Shown: positions 11,517 to 22,893, numbered from the stretch's first letter. The stretch is DNA of 48,116 nt from Klebsormidium nitens (GCA_000708835.1 DF237590.1:1-48116), one strand, 5' to 3'. Made by a program: numbers and translations. Notes: generated from the letters alone by a model not told the origin.

Positions 11517-12833
11517 CCTTACACTGTTGGGACCCAACGTATCGTCTCAAGTCAATGCTTCAATTGCCCATGCTTCAAAACCGGCAGTCCACTTCCGTAG
11601 CCGTTGTGAAGCCTATCAGATCTGCGCAATTGACTGTCGATTCGGCTTCGCGAAACTTATTTAGGAAGCTTTTATTGAAGGGCCAGGGATAGCGGAGGCG
11701 TTTGTGCAGAAAGCTCAAAGGTTGGAGTATGTTGCGTCGGTTTTGACGCCCTTGTATCTGTTTTCCCGTCCAATTATGCACATAACACGGCCAAACCTTT
11801 CGAAAGTTATTCCACGTCTATCAAGCTGGCCTACATTTATAGAGAGTAGTCACAGTCCAAGTCCGCGGGGCTGCCAGTCACAACTTAGCTGCGGAGATTT
11901 TGTAGACGGGGGTGTAATACCGGTCACATATCGATAGACCGAACCGGTCGGTTCATCTGTTGGTTCGTATATTTTCTTACCCGCATTCATGACGATAAGA
12001 GGCAAGCCTCCGTCGCCTCGAAAGCGGACGGCCCATGTAGTTGTATCGGTCGGAGGAAACCTTCAGCACGTTCTTACAATCCTCGAAATTTGCACCTCGT
12101 CGGGGTCAAAGCAACGGTCATTTTTAACCGGGCTCAATATACCCTGTGCAGTGGATTTGGAGCATCAAACGTTCCAGAGTAATTTTTTTAGCTTGTTTCT
12201 GACGCCTTCCAATAACGATCTGGACGCGTATCGAATCAGCTTTGCGTTCCGGATTTAAAGTCTCCACTTCTGTTCTAGGTAGGCTGCTAGTTCCGGTCCA
12301 CTAGTGCTTTGAGCGACTCGGGAAGTGGTAACGAGGCTGGCAGCTGTGAGAAGGTGATTTGGCTGGTTTTGTTTGTCTCGTTCCGTAACTAAAGCTTGCC
12401 GGTTGCGGTGCTCAGGGCCGCGTGACGCAACGCTTCCGATCTTTGGGTTTTAGAGCCCTGGCCTTTGATGTGCTGCTTGCTCTTCTTTCTTCGAGATGAA
12501 AGATGTGTGCTGATCTGTGAATCGAACTTCTGCCTGTTTATACGGAGGTAGTTAGTTTTTTGCGGGTTACAGAGTAGCTTGTTTTGGCAGTGCCACTGGA
12601 GTAAGTGGTGAATCATTGCTGGCTTTATATAGCCAAATAGTCTGAGTGCGCGTCGCGCCTAAGTTGCATACTTCAAGCTTGTGGCGGCATCACGGTGCAC
12701 CGTCTTCTCAGCCGGGTACTCGGGGCAAACATGGCGTACGTGCAATTTTACCAATACCGGACAGAACGTCTGCTGTCAAACATTTATCCCTTCTCATACC
12801 ACTATCGTTTACTTAGTATCGTTTTGGGTTGCG
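11517..12833. other. Stretch without a recognisable gene
   Basis: No gene recognised. TTCTGACGCC near 12196 looks like an orphan box D end. The short frames on either strand lack known motifs. Confidence 0.3.
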
Positions 12834-12892
12834 AAAGGCAATGATTCGAGAACAATGGGCTAGCGAGCGCACGATCCATGTTTTGAAGCGTG
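12834..12892 (+). ncRNA. Box C/D-like RNA unit 16 (weak)
   Basis: AAAGGCA then ATGATTC, with an ATGGGC arm. The end reads TTGAAGCG without a good closing stem. Probably decayed. Confidence 0.33.
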
Positions 12893-13293
12893 TAGCACTA
12901 TGCATGCACGCACTCACTTGGTTCGATATAAAGGACCCCGCTGCTTCCGGTCAGCTCTCAAGATGATACGTCCTGGCCTTTATCAGGGCTTGACTCGGAG
13001 GATATAGCCCCAATCGGAATGTGTTTGCCGCAAACGCTTTCATACAGCTTTGACCGTACCCTTGAAATTAACACGCTCCGAATGCGGCTTAACGAGACTG
13101 TTCTTTCAGCTGGCTCCCGTCTCTGTTGGAAGCAGTAAAGCTGGCATGTAACTCAGCCAACGGATCTTAGCGCTTTGAATGTGGCGTCTTTGAGTGCACT
13201 CCTTTGTTTCATGGGGACTCAAACTCCCGGTGAAGAGTCGACTCATTTCCATTTTCTTACCATCTTCAGCCAAAAATTGCGTGCCTCTCATTT

Positions 13294-13374
13294 ATGGCAA
13301 TGATGGAACCGGACTGGGCGCACAAAGCCCAGAGATCATCTCCATTTGGTTCATTCGCCCTCCATGTGACGCCC
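13294..13374 (+). ncRNA. Box C/D-like RNA unit 17
   Basis: TGGCA then ATGATGG. The central hairpin CTGGGC-gcacaaa-GCCCAG is perfect (13314-13332). Box D reads GTGA at 13366-13369, followed by CGCC. Confidence 0.52.
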
Positions 13375-13835
13375 TATGTTGCTCAAATTCGTTTTTTAGG
13401 CCTTGCGTATCTCCCCATACACATGTAGGTCGGTAGTTTTTTTGGCTTTGCGTTGCCTATCGGACTCGCGCATTTAACCGTAGCGACTTCGTAGATTGAC
13501 GCTTTGGCTGGATTGCTTTTGCGAGGTAGGAGTTCCGGCCTCGTGCTTTCATATGCAGGAATGCGGTTGTAATTTATCCCGCGAACGAGACTCCGTTCAC
13601 GGCGTTGGCAGCTCCTCCTTGGGCTGTATGCATGTGACGAATCAAACAAGCTTTCGTACCTTTTTACAGATTGAATCCTTCGATTCCGAAACGAGAAATG
13701 CGCTGTCGGCGCACTGGCACTAACAAAATCTGCCCAATACCTGCTTCAGGTCCCGCTTCAGACTGTTGAGTTGACGTCTGTGTAAGCCTAGTGGTCTTAC
13801 AAGTCTTTCTAAGAAGGAGAAAAGCGTGCTATGTT

Positions 13836-13904
13836 GTAGCTGTGACGAGGAAAGGTTGGCGGAATGGCCATCTTTGATACTTTGTTCTTACGCTACTGAA
13901 GCTT
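13836..13904 (+). ncRNA. Box C/D-like RNA unit 18
   Basis: Box C TGTGACGA (13841-13848) and box D CTGA (13896-13899). AGC/GCT arms flank the boxes. It has a recognisable partner, unit 32, in the duplicate block at 21.9 kb, and both boxes survive in both copies. Confidence 0.57.
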
Positions 13905-14338
13905 GGATACTTTGGCAGTCTCGAAGAGGCCTCTGCAATGCGTCCGCTTTTATATTGACACAAGATGTCCAGTCAATGTTTGCGCTCAGAACTTTGCCGG
14001 GCTTAATCGTCAGTGGAGACTGTAAGTTTCGGTACGTTAGGCATCCCGTGCAACAAAGTGTATATGCTGTGATTCTGGCCCGACGCCCGTGTTTCCTCGC
14101 CTCCCCGCACTCCACTTTAGAGGTGCCTTTCTTGTGAATTCCTTGCCGATCAGTCGTGTTTGCCCAAAAGTGAGGTCCTGCACTGTTCTGGAAGGGTTTT
14201 TTCGTCGAGTATTTAGGCGTGCCCTTGAAGGCTCCGGCTTGCAATGGTGTACTAAACTTCCGCAACCGCTGGTTTTGCTGGCTTCCTCCGTTCAACCTTT
14301 TTCCCTTCTTGTGGATATTGCAAGATTAAAGACACGTG

Positions 14339-14401
14339 GCCGGCAATGACTAGGTGACGTGAGTGGGAGATTGTCTCATTTGTCTTGATCTTCGTGCCGG
14401 A
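14339..14401 (+). ncRNA. Box C/D-like RNA unit 19 (stem kept, D lost)
   Basis: A perfect 6-bp terminal stem CCGGCA/TGCCGG (14340-14345 with 14395-14400) encloses ATGACTA. The expected box D reads TTCG, so it is broken. The matching position in the duplicate at 22.3 kb has no unit. Confidence 0.4.
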
Positions 14402-15105
14402 AGCCGTTCGTAGGATCTTCGTTTCCAAGTACCAACTGTAAAAGCTGAGATGCCTGTTGGGCCGTCATTAGTCGTTCTGTCCCTGCCGTCGAGGACCGCC
14501 AGCACGTGCTTGGGGACTCTGCCCCATGATACCTGTTTTCGAAGGACGACGCCAGGTGACACTCTGCCCGCGTCTCCAATGGTGTCCACGCATGTGGCTT
14601 GCGGCGCCGTACACTCATACACCTTCACCGGCTGTCGCCGCGGTTCTGGTGCATGCGACCGAGCGACTGCAAAGGCGGTATCTCATGCATCATGTAATCC
14701 ATGTGAGACTATCACATCACGCCCAACTCTCTTTAGTCGTTTGTAAATTCAGCCCTTGCAGAACCTTGCCTGTTCCATTTCTTCCGAGTTCTCGGCCTTG
14801 AAAGCTCAAAGCTTCTGCAGCATATTCGAACTTCAGGAACCTGCGCGCTTCTGCTCCGTCCAAATGTATCCATTCCTGCACGCTCCGCCCCTTATTGAGC
14901 CGTTTGGAAAACAAATTTTACAATCGCTGCATCGTTGCAACGACTGAGTGCTTCCGTGTTTTCCACTTGGCGCCTTTCTTCCAGGCAAGGGGCCCGACAT
15001 TTTGCAACATTTGCTCTTTGAGGTATCCACCTTGTCAATCAGAATCCGATGCTACGCTCCAAGATGTCCCTGTCCGGTCAGCTCCCTTCCCCACGCTATG
15101 ACTAG
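14402..15105. other. Stretch without a recognisable gene
   Basis: The first part belongs to duplication copy A. After that the sequence is T/C-rich with short unmatched frames on both strands. Confidence 0.3.
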
Positions 15106-15174
15106 TGCTCTTGACGAGCGGCTGGGATGCTTCGGCAGCCCATCGGGTTTTTGTTGTCTCTTTCAGACGCCTCT
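15106..15174 (+). ncRNA. Box C/D-like RNA unit 20 (weak)
   Basis: TTGACGA in the box C position, then CTGGGA and AGCCCAT arms. CAGA is followed by CGCCTC. The terminal stem is poor. Placed by layout only. Confidence 0.35.
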
Positions 15175-15467
15175 TGTTGTGAGTAGCGTGTGGTGGATCC
15201 GCGGGCTGCTGTTAGGTCCTGTGCGCCTTTCAGATTCATCTGTCTACAAGTCGCCAGTCTTCTTTTCTCCGATGGATAAGAAGTTTGAGCTCGGCAACGT
15301 TCACTCCATTTTCGCTTGAGGAGTTCTTACGCTCCATCCTGGAGTTGTCCCGCGGGTGACGTCATCGAACTGACTCAGCAAACGGTGTGTCGTCTCAATG
15401 TCAGCCACTCACAGTATTCATATTGTTTGTCTTGTTTTTATTCTCCTGAAGAACTTACAAGTAGCAC

Positions 15468-15534
15468 AGGGCAAAGATGAATGGCGAAATGAGCCTATCG
15501 GTTCACGACCCAAACTCGACTTGTCAGATGCCCA
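15468..15534 (+). ncRNA. Box C/D-like RNA unit 21
   Basis: Perfect 5-bp stem GGGCA (15469-15473) with TGCCC (15529-15533). Box C is AAGATGA, one base off consensus. Box D reads CAGA. The stem sequence differs from the common GGCA form and is compensated on the other side. Confidence 0.47.
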
Positions 15535-15786
15535 TGCACTGGTCGATGGCATACTATCTCGGAATTGCACTAAAGAACGAATCTTGATCTCATTTACGTG
15601 GCCTCTGTTGACTTCGTGCACCAAGGCACTGATATACTTCAGTTGGGCACCAGAGGCCTACGGCAAGTCTCAGCTTCTCATTTCCCCTTGCCCATGAAGA
15701 ATCGTTAAGCTTTCAAAACACCAGAAGCACCGTGGCGCGCCTCGTCGACAAAGGTGCGCCGCACTTTGGTTTACTTTATTTTCCGT

Positions 15787-15836
15787 TAGGCAGTGAGGAG
15801 TGCAATCCGCCCCCGATCACGCTCACCGGATGCCTC
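15787..15836 (+). ncRNA. Box C/D-like RNA unit 22 (short)
   Basis: Perfect stem AGGCA/TGCCT around GTGAGGA and CGGA. It is only 50 nt long because the interior is shortened and the central hairpin is missing. It lies 319 bp after unit 21, about two steps. Confidence 0.4.
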
Positions 15837-16542
15837 TAGCTGGTGACGCAACAAAACCGAGTGCGCTTGCTGCAACATTATGTGTTGGAGCTTCTTCAAG
15901 CACCGTGCCACTTCACTCATAAATCGTAGTGCGAAGAGCATTTTGCTGGTGCCTAACATTAAATATGTGTTGTCGATACTGGCAAGCTGCTTCAGGGTAC
16001 TCGGGAAATAATGTAAACGTATATAGTGTGCCCGTGGCGCAAAGGCCGTGGCATGGTGCGCGGTTGCCTGCGCTCTCTCACGAAAGTGACGTGCCGGAAG
16101 TACGAATTCTTGAGACATGTGTGGCTAGCGCTGGCAATATCTCGGCGCACCGCCACTCATCCTGAGTTGGGCACACTAGTTTTTGATCAGTCTCGTCCTT
16201 TCTGCCTGTATCAATGCAATCCGGTTGCTCTTCTGGTCTCATTGTCTGGTCGCGGCACAGGTCTGCTTGTTGTGGACTTTTGTGATCTAAGAGTCCGTCC
16301 TATGTGATCGTCAAGCCTAACATCCCGTCCGCGTGTCTTCTCGTCCAAGGCATCTTAGCAACAGGCCGTCGACTTTCTGGGAACGCCGAGTTGTTTGCCC
16401 TTCTAGTGCTAGCAGAAGTCCGTTCTCAAAGTTGTCCGTTCTTGAACTGTTGAACCTTACGAGATACAAAATAGACCTGTCAATAGTGCTCCTTAGGTTA
16501 AGACTCTCGACAATATTCGGCGTACTGGGAGCAATATATATA
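15837..16542. other. Stretch without a recognisable gene
   Basis: Short frames on both strands without a domain I recognise. No intact unit. Confidence 0.3.
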
Positions 16543-16606
16543 GAAGGCAATGACGAGCTTGACCTGAGCAGCAGATGCCCAGAACATGTTCGCATAGTCG
16601 TATGCC
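16543..16606 (+). ncRNA. Box C/D-like RNA unit 23
   Basis: GAAGGCA then a clean ATGACGA (16550-16556). The closing end reads GTCGTATGCCC, so the stem is kept but the D box GA is lost. Confidence 0.42.
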
Positions 16607-16680
16607 CTCTCAATCGCATCTCATGTGCGCTTCTTTTTCTTAGGCCGCACTCTAGGGTGGATGATGCCAATAACACGTGA

Positions 16681-16752
16681 AACGGCAATGACGAGCCTTT
16701 GTGGGTTAACAGAGCCCACACCTCGGTCGTTCGATCGGAATCCTGATGCCGG
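16681..16752 (+). ncRNA. Box C/D-like RNA unit 24 (model copy)
   Basis: Perfect 5-bp terminal stem CGGCA (16683-16687) with TGCCG (16747-16751). Box C is ATGACGA (16688-16694) and box D is CTGA (16743-16746). A central hairpin pairs GTGGG with CCCAC. About 24 nt of open sequence lie between hairpin and box D. This is the cleanest example of the family plan. Confidence 0.66.
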
Positions 16753-17283
16753 CTGCAAGGGTGTTAGACATGTGCATCCCGACGGGCATGTCTGCTTACA
16801 AACTGGTCGTTGTCTATCACAACTTCGGCTTGCATTTACTTTTCCTTTTGGGAAGACAAAGATCAGCCATGGAGCTTGATGCTGTGGCTACGACCCACAA
16901 ACGTGTCCACCGCCGTACCGGCGAAGTTACAGAGCCCGATTCGGCGTGCTGTGTGGGTCTGGTTCTGGAAAAGACTCCCAAGCTGCCAAAGGGATCGACG
17001 TCGTGAATACGTTTTCGGCTGACTGTGCCAGCCTCTGGTCGCTTCCGTATCTGATGCTCCTTAACGGCGCTCACGACTTCTCTTTAGTTTGCTACTGACA
17101 ACAAGATAATACGTCTGTCTAAGCAGCTCACTCTAGCCAAGCCTTGACATATCTGCGCTTCCGTGCATGGGTCTCGCACTTTCTTTGCGTGGCATAATTT
17201 GATTCTTTAGGTCTCGCTTGCCAAGGTGAAGCACTTGGGAGTTCTCAGTTCTTGCGCTCAGAGCTTTAGGACCAGTTACATTC
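16753..17283. other. Stretch without a recognisable gene
   Basis: Overlapping frames on both strands, none with a known motif. Nothing else identified. Confidence 0.3.
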
Positions 17284-17355
17284 AAAGGCCGTGACAAGTG
17301 ACACTGGGATGCAATGGCAGCTCAGTCCTTTTTCACTTTGAACCGGATGCCTTTT
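17284..17355 (+). ncRNA. Box C/D-like RNA unit 25
   Basis: Perfect 6-bp stem AAAGGC with GCCTTT. Box C is GTGACAA and box D reads CGGA at 17344-17347. An ACTGGGA arm follows box C. The stem is stronger than the boxes. Confidence 0.48.
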
Positions 17356-17925
17356 CCTAGGACTGTATAACGCAACTTAAGGTTCCTCCCTGCTACACAC
17401 GGAACGATTTTTGTGGTTACCCCTTGTTCGAATCACCTCGATCCGATCCGTTCCATTTTACAAAACCGTTTGACACTTTCTTTAAGCGTGTTCTTCCAGC
17501 TCGGGAGATCAATCGCTCGGTTTGATCTCGGTTTGATGAGCACACTTCCGAGCTGATGTCATCTGCTAATTCTGTCCAATCTAGTCGTAGCGCCATCTGC
17601 GGATCTGTGTGTTGGGGCGTCTCGACCCCTCTTGTCTTATCCTTTCCTGCTAGGAGTCGGCTACTCTGGGTCATGGATAATTATAAGGTCCCTGAAAAGC
17701 TTGCGGTTGCTAGCAACCCCCGGGCTCTGGTTGTACATCCCTCCTAGGCAGGGTCACTCAACAATTCGCACCTACCGGCTAAATGTTTGAGGCTCCATGT
17801 TGTGACTAGCCTGGCTTGAGTGCGGGAAGCCCAAAGTCCAGTCACATACCGGATCCTGGGAGTCCTCTCTCGGGAATACGACCATCTGAATGAAGTACGT
17901 TTGAAGTACCAACTCTGACGTATTT
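17356..17925. other. Stretch without a recognisable gene
   Basis: No gene recognised. Short frames overlap on opposite strands. Confidence 0.3.
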
Positions 17926-18000
17926 GAGGCTGTGATGAGCCATGCCGGGGCGGGCGCCTTCCGCCCAGTGAATATGGCCAGTGTCTTAGCGCCGATGCCT
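17926..18000 (+). ncRNA. Box C/D-like RNA unit 26
   Basis: GAGGC then a perfect box C GTGATGA (17932-17938). A GC-rich hairpin pairs GGGCGG with CCGCCC. Box D reads CCGA (17992-17995), followed by TGCCT. Confidence 0.55.
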
Positions 18001-18710
18001 TGATTTTACAATCTGGTACAGTGGGCTGGTCTCCTTTCCTTACCATTCGTCACTGATGAAGCCCGTTTAATCTGTGCCCTTTCACGGATTACCTGGTAAT
18101 TTGTAATTGGTAATCTGTCAGGATTTTTGCTGTCAGTACTCCAGACAAGCCGACGAACAATTTTGTTGCCGTTGTGCATCATCAAGACGACTTCGTTTGT
18201 TGTGCAGGTTTGCAAAACTCCGGTTGCGGTCCCGGGCCGTTCAGGCCCCCCTGTTCCGTCACGGGGGTGCTACAGGATCTTGAGCCCTGGAGAAGCGGGA
18301 GGTGGTGCGACATAACCTCTTCCCGCTGTTGAGTTTCTGCGGCGCCGCCTCTAGTTGCACACGTTCCTGCGCTTAGGTTGGTACGAGCGGCCATAAAACC
18401 AGTTCATGCAGTTCATGTGCAAAGCTTTCCGGTTTTGCGACCGGTCGCTACTTTTTTGCGACGGACATTCAGAAAATAGTGCAAAGCTTTTCTAGGCAGG
18501 ATCTCTTTTTTGAGCTTTGAATTTAGACGGCATTGACGGATGATTGACCGCTCCTTCACGAAATTGGCTCTCAAGTCCCTACTTACGGCGTGTAGTGTAT
18601 CCCGTGCTAGACACCCGTTTGAAGGAGGAGGGCCTCTGATCGGTCGCGACGTGGCCTTCAAGAATCGAAGAAACTTTTTTGGTAATTAAGTGTATCTTTC
18701 TTGTGTTAAG
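18001..18710. other. Stretch without a recognisable gene
   Basis: Opposite-strand frames overlap here without known domains. No intact unit. Confidence 0.3.
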
Positions 18711-18774
18711 ATGCAAATGACGAGCCGCAATTGGGTGACTCGGGCTCATGGACGCTGTGGTTCCTTCGATGCTG
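18711..18774 (+). ncRNA. Box C/D-like RNA unit 27
   Basis: AATGACGAGCC is a good box C with its usual downstream GCC. A TTGGGT arm follows. The closing end reads TCGATGC, with only a weak stem. Confidence 0.4.
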
Positions 18775-19037
18775 TAAACATCAGGTTTTTCAGCCGGCTC
18801 TTGCTCTTGTTCGGATTGTGTTCTGTTCAGGACAAAAGCCCCTTTCTGCACTTGTCTTCCGTGATCTGCGTCTTTTTCTGCCATCACAAGCAGATCATAT
18901 AAGCCTTTAGTAGCTTTACATTGGTCTTTGAAGCGTGGTGCTGCAAGGTGTTCCAGTGGATCTTTTGCGCCATTGTAGAAGGGTATACCAAGGACTTGGT
19001 ACAGCCAGAAGGTCAAGCAACACTCGTAAGATGGTGC

Positions 19038-19113
19038 TGAAGGCGATGATGACGTCATCTTGGGCGGATCAAACGTCTCAAGAGACTCTTTCCACGGCGA
19101 CTTGAAGCCTTTC
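19038..19113 (+). ncRNA. Box C/D-like RNA unit 28
   Basis: GAAGGC then a perfect box C ATGATGA (19046-19052). Box D is TTGA (19102-19105), followed by AGCCTTTC, which can pair with the GAAGGC arm. The C-box G6 faces the D-box U1 as a wobble. Confidence 0.58.
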
Positions 19114-20857
19114 AAGCTTTGTCCGACGACTTTGTCTTGTCAGTTTTCTGACCACCCAAAGTACTCGAACTTTCTCGGTAGAAACCGGAGATTCTCCAGA
19201 AACCTCAATGGGGCTCAAGCACGTTGTACGATGGAACTAGCGCGCCACATATCCAGGCTTGGCAAACGTTTGGCTGCGTTTACTCATCGGTGGCATGGAG
19301 AGGACGTTTGCAATAGTCTAGGTTATTAGAGTGCGCGAGGCTTGTTTAGGTGTACCTTGCTCGCTTCTTCCATTTTCCCTCTTGAGCGACACAACTACCA
19401 TTCCCCTTTCGAATGATCCCTTGGTGGGTGCTAATCTACCGCGACTGGTCATGAGTGGTCACAGGAATCCGCCGTCGGTGGCTCTGACGACCGCAGCTTG
19501 ACCTGTCTTCACCAATTCTTTACGGCCAAGGCTGTGAACTATCTTCGACCCGATTAAATCTTCTTTCTGTCATTGGCGGATCATCCTGAATGTTCTTGTG
19601 CGATTTATTTGTTTCCTGAGTTGGATTGTCAAGTGTCGATAAAGTGCTGCGATACTTAGTGGCAGTGTTGAAGCGATTGCGGGTTGACAGCCCGTTCGTA
19701 AGTGACCATGTTGATTCATAAGCCAGGCACCGCCTCTGTTTGCGAGCTTTAATCCCGTCTTTCTTTGTAGGCATGTAGGTCGCGTCTGTGCTGTGCCCAG
19801 CTTTTTAGGTTATAGATGGTAAGCCTGTGATAAGCCGACTACGAGCGTCCAACCCTCACCGAGCATGTAGATACACTGAACTTGGAGCTAGATATGATCA
19901 ATCCGTTGGCCCTGGCAAGAGCGCTCATGTCTACCTTTCGAAAATTCAATTGCGATGTAGATCGTTCCTTAACTTTGGAAAAGCCTTTTCTCCTCAATGC
20001 TGCGCAGCACGGCTACAGTACCAAACCCTGATGCTACATTCCGCTCTTTCAGAGCATGTCTTAGCTCTTCAAAATCTGTGACGCCGGCAGATACCGGAGC
20101 TTGCGGCTCGTCTAACGGCCACCTGAAATCTTGGATCAATCTCTTATGCTCAGAGCGTCGTAGGCGGAAGGTGGTACTGTCCGACAGGCTGCACCTTTGT
20201 GCTTTAGTAGACACCTGAAAACCCTACTGAATCAAGGGTAGTCTTTCTAGAAAAGCTTTGCAGTTACCAGCTTCGTTGAAGAGGCCGGGCAGGTTACTAT
20301 TTGGCTTGCAGAACAGCAGGGTCAACTACGTTTCTGCCAGTTGAGTCTGGGTGATTTCGAGGAATCAGCGTTGGCCGATTCCGCCGGTTGCCCACTGAAT
20401 CCATTGTGTCTTCTTGAAGACCGATGAGGCCTGCAGGTAATGTTTGGATCCTTTATGTCTGAACGCACGCTGTTTGGCAATAATTCGCTGCCTTCAAGCT
20501 GTCAAAGCTCTTTCACATCTCGATTCTCAGTTGCCACGTGACCTGAGCTTACGATCTTTTGTTGCTCCGTTTGTACCATGGTCGCGGCTTGTTTCACTAT
20601 CTTTTCCTGCGCTCTTTTCCTCTCTCGAAACTTAGCACTTTTGTCCCCCATCTGAGCACCGCAAGCCTTTGCATGCACGGACGCGCCTCTTAAACCTGCG
20701 GGCTACCCTTTTCTTTTTCCTTTTATGGAGAGGCGAAACATCGTACCCCCAAAGGGGCCAGTTTTCTACGATTGGAGACCATGTAGCCACTCGGTCGGGA
20801 TCCCCGAATCTTATGGGTCTGTTTGTGTCGGAACCACGTGGAAGCCTCTGCGATCGT
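19114..20857. other. Stretch without a recognisable gene
   Basis: The longest part of the array without a recognisable unit. Box D-like fragments (CCTGATGC near 20026, GACCGATGAGG near 20419) suggest lost copies. No protein family recognised. Confidence 0.3.
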
Positions 20858-20919
20858 CGATAGGCGATGATGTGCTTGATTGGGACGTTTCCCAAGCTCC
20901 TTTCATTTTGATGCCATCG
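20858..20919 (+). ncRNA. Box C/D-like RNA unit 29
   Basis: CGATAGGC pairs with GCCATCG over 7 bp with one bulged A. Box C is ATGATGT and box D is TTGA (20908-20911). A hairpin pairs TGGGA with TCCCA. It lies 178 bp before the next unit. Confidence 0.55.
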
Positions 20920-21035
20920 TCCATAATCGCAAAGTGGTACTGTGGTCCTTTGCGGAGATTGCCCTAGAATGTTTGGGACACAGAATACCGCTGTGCTGTA
21001 CCTGCTTCTGATGGTTACTCTTTGTCACATGGTTT

Positions 21036-21098
21036 GAAGGCAGTGATAAGCCGACAGTGGCTTTGAAAGCCAGAGCTCTACTTGCAATTTGAAGCCAT
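21036..21098 (+). ncRNA. Box C/D-like RNA unit 30 (compensated boxes)
   Basis: GAAGGCA, then GTGATAA, a box C with A at position 6. Box D is TTGA, whose first U can pair with that A in place of the usual G-C. A strong central hairpin pairs TGGCTTT with AAAGCCA. Confidence 0.57.
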
Positions 21099-21293
21099 CC
21101 AGCATCAGAGAAATGGGGCTGAACATTTTCGACTGCAGTTACTGTTCGTTGCTTTGGAAATCAGGGCTCGGATCGCGCTTTGCTTTGTCCCTCCTCATTC
21201 TTTGGTCATTACAGTCGTCACAACTTTGATAATTGTACCTTCTTGAGCATCTTTCAAAATAAATTTTCCGTTCGTGGCGCTTTAGTGAATGAA

Positions 21294-21362
21294 ATTGGCA
21301 ATGACAAGTCACAAGTAGACGTCGACGCCTACAGCCCGCTTCTCTCATCTGACGCCGCCAAC
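21294..21362 (+). ncRNA. Box C/D-like RNA unit 31
   Basis: ATTGGCA then ATGACAA. Box D is a clean CTGA (21349-21352) followed by CGCC and GCCAAC, so TTGGC can pair with GCCAA further out. Confidence 0.5.
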
Positions 21363-21666
21363 CGTTGTGCAGGCCCATGCTTGATTTCCGCTCTGAGAAT
21401 CTTGTATCCTGGAAAAAAGAGCCATCCAGATTTTATCTAGTTCCATCTCAATATGCGTCGGTCGTGTCATGCTTCCCTAAGGCAAGGTTGTCATAGCACG
21501 GAATAGATCGCACCTTGATCACTCGCACGTGCGTTGTCCGCAAATCACTTGGCTTTGATCACTTTTTTGAACAGCCTTAGTTTGAAGTCAGCTTTCAGTC
21601 TTGAGGCGTCGTAGACAGAGGGCCACGCAATACCGGCTACTCCCACACTTCCTGCAACCCAGTCTC

Positions 21667-22810
21667 AGCCTCGTGCTTTGTTGTGCATCTCCTCCTTGAG
21701 ATGTATGCATGTAACAAGTCAAATCAGCCTTCCGCACAGTCTGTCAGATTGGACCCTTCAATTTGGCGACAGGTAAAGCGCTTCTGGCGCACAAGCTCGG
21801 CGGATTTTGCGCAGTAACTACATCTGACTGTTGAGTTGAGCTTCCTGTAAGTCTAGTGGTCTTGCGTGGTTTTTCCAGAGGTAGGCCGAAAGCGTGTTAT
21901 GTTGTGGCTATGACGAGGAAAAAGCTGGCTGGATGGCCAATCTGAACACATGCTGCTTATGCTACTGAACGTTGGATACTTCGGCACGCTCAAAGGAGCG
22001 TTGTTATTTCGCCCGCTTTTCGTTCGGAAACAAAATTTTGAGGCACCTTTATGCGCTCAAACTTTCGCTGGCCTTGAAGTCCCGATATCTGACCGGTGCA
22101 TTGATGCATTCATGACACAGTAGATATCTATGTCCCTTGCCGCCTTTCATTCTGGAGGTGCCTCTCTGTTCGACCCCTTGCTGTTTAGTCGTTTGCCCAA
22201 GACTGAGGGTCCTCCACTTTGACCGGGCGCTTCCTGAGTTGGCCTCTTAGATCCTGCATTCGAGGATTTTGGCTTCGAAAGAATTGTTTTCTGCCCATTC
22301 TTGTTATACCATCCTCCTGCGGTCAACCTTTTGCGCTTTCCGTTGGTAGATGTCAACGTCAGAAAAGTCATGCATTGTTCCGCATCGAAGAGCTCCATAT
22401 CTGGATGGGAGGTTTTCACATTTGGCATTGAGTTGTACTCCACATTGGAAGCCGACGTCCGTGGCTGATCTTCGATTCGATTACCAACCCTTAAGCTCGT
22501 ACATACCCTATTTTGACCTTCGTCGAAAGAATCTTGTCTGCTGCCGGCGAGGACCGCCAACACGTGCGTGAGATCTTGCCCAGTGCTCCGTGTTTGTAAC
22601 GGACGACGCCAGCCTGAGGTCACGAACCGCGTCTCATGCAAAGTATCCACCCCCAGACTAAAGCTAGTGGAGACCTACCATCTGACCGGCAATCGCCGCG
22701 ATCCTGGTGCACGCAGCCGAGCGACCGAAATGTAGTTGTTGTGCCCGTTTAAGACGATCAGAATCCGCCCAACATCGCGTTCCCCTTTCTGTTAGTCGTT
22801 CGTCTCTAAT
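21667..22810. repeat. Copy B of the 1.2-kb diverged duplication
   Basis: Diverged direct copy of 13538-14750. See copy A for landmarks. Unit 32 corresponds to unit 18. Unit 19 has no counterpart here. Confidence 0.8.
21904..21973 (+). ncRNA. Box C/D-like RNA unit 32 (copy of unit 18)
   Basis: Box C TATGACGA (21909-21916) and box D CTGA (21965-21968) survive although the surrounding duplicate has diverged. The terminal stem is weak. A GGCTGGATGGCC segment lies inside. Confidence 0.52.
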
Positions 22811-22831
22811 TACGAAAGCGTCTGACTGTTG
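21974..22831. other. Stretch without a recognisable gene
   Basis: Most of this is duplication copy B. A 167-residue minus-strand frame at 22147-22650 shows no domain I know and lies within diverged repeat sequence. Confidence 0.3.
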
Positions 22832-22893
22832 GTGGCAATGATCAGCCGTTCCTGCCTCATTGCCACGACGCCGTGTTAACTACGTGATGCCTT
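22832..22893 (+). ncRNA. Box C/D-like RNA unit 33 (compensated boxes)
   Basis: TGGCA then ATGATCA, a box C with C at position 6. Box D is GTGA (22884-22887), whose G can pair with that C. TGCC closes the stem. The tandem copy, unit 35, keeps the same pair. Confidence 0.53.

Larger units (their letters stand above)
13538..14750. repeat. Copy A of a 1.2-kb diverged duplication
   Basis: This block matches 21667-22810 in order and orientation, with many substitutions and indels. Shared landmarks are GCCTCGTGCTTT at the start, TGTTGAGTTGA, TCTAGTGGTCTT-like sequence, GAGGACCGCCA, and TTAGTCGTT at the end. It contains units 18 and 19. Confidence 0.8.

Noticed and set aside
22147-22650. 167-residue minus-strand reading frame
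   Set aside because: No domain or splice context recognised. It lies in diverged duplicate sequence opposite other open frames, as expected by chance at 50% GC.
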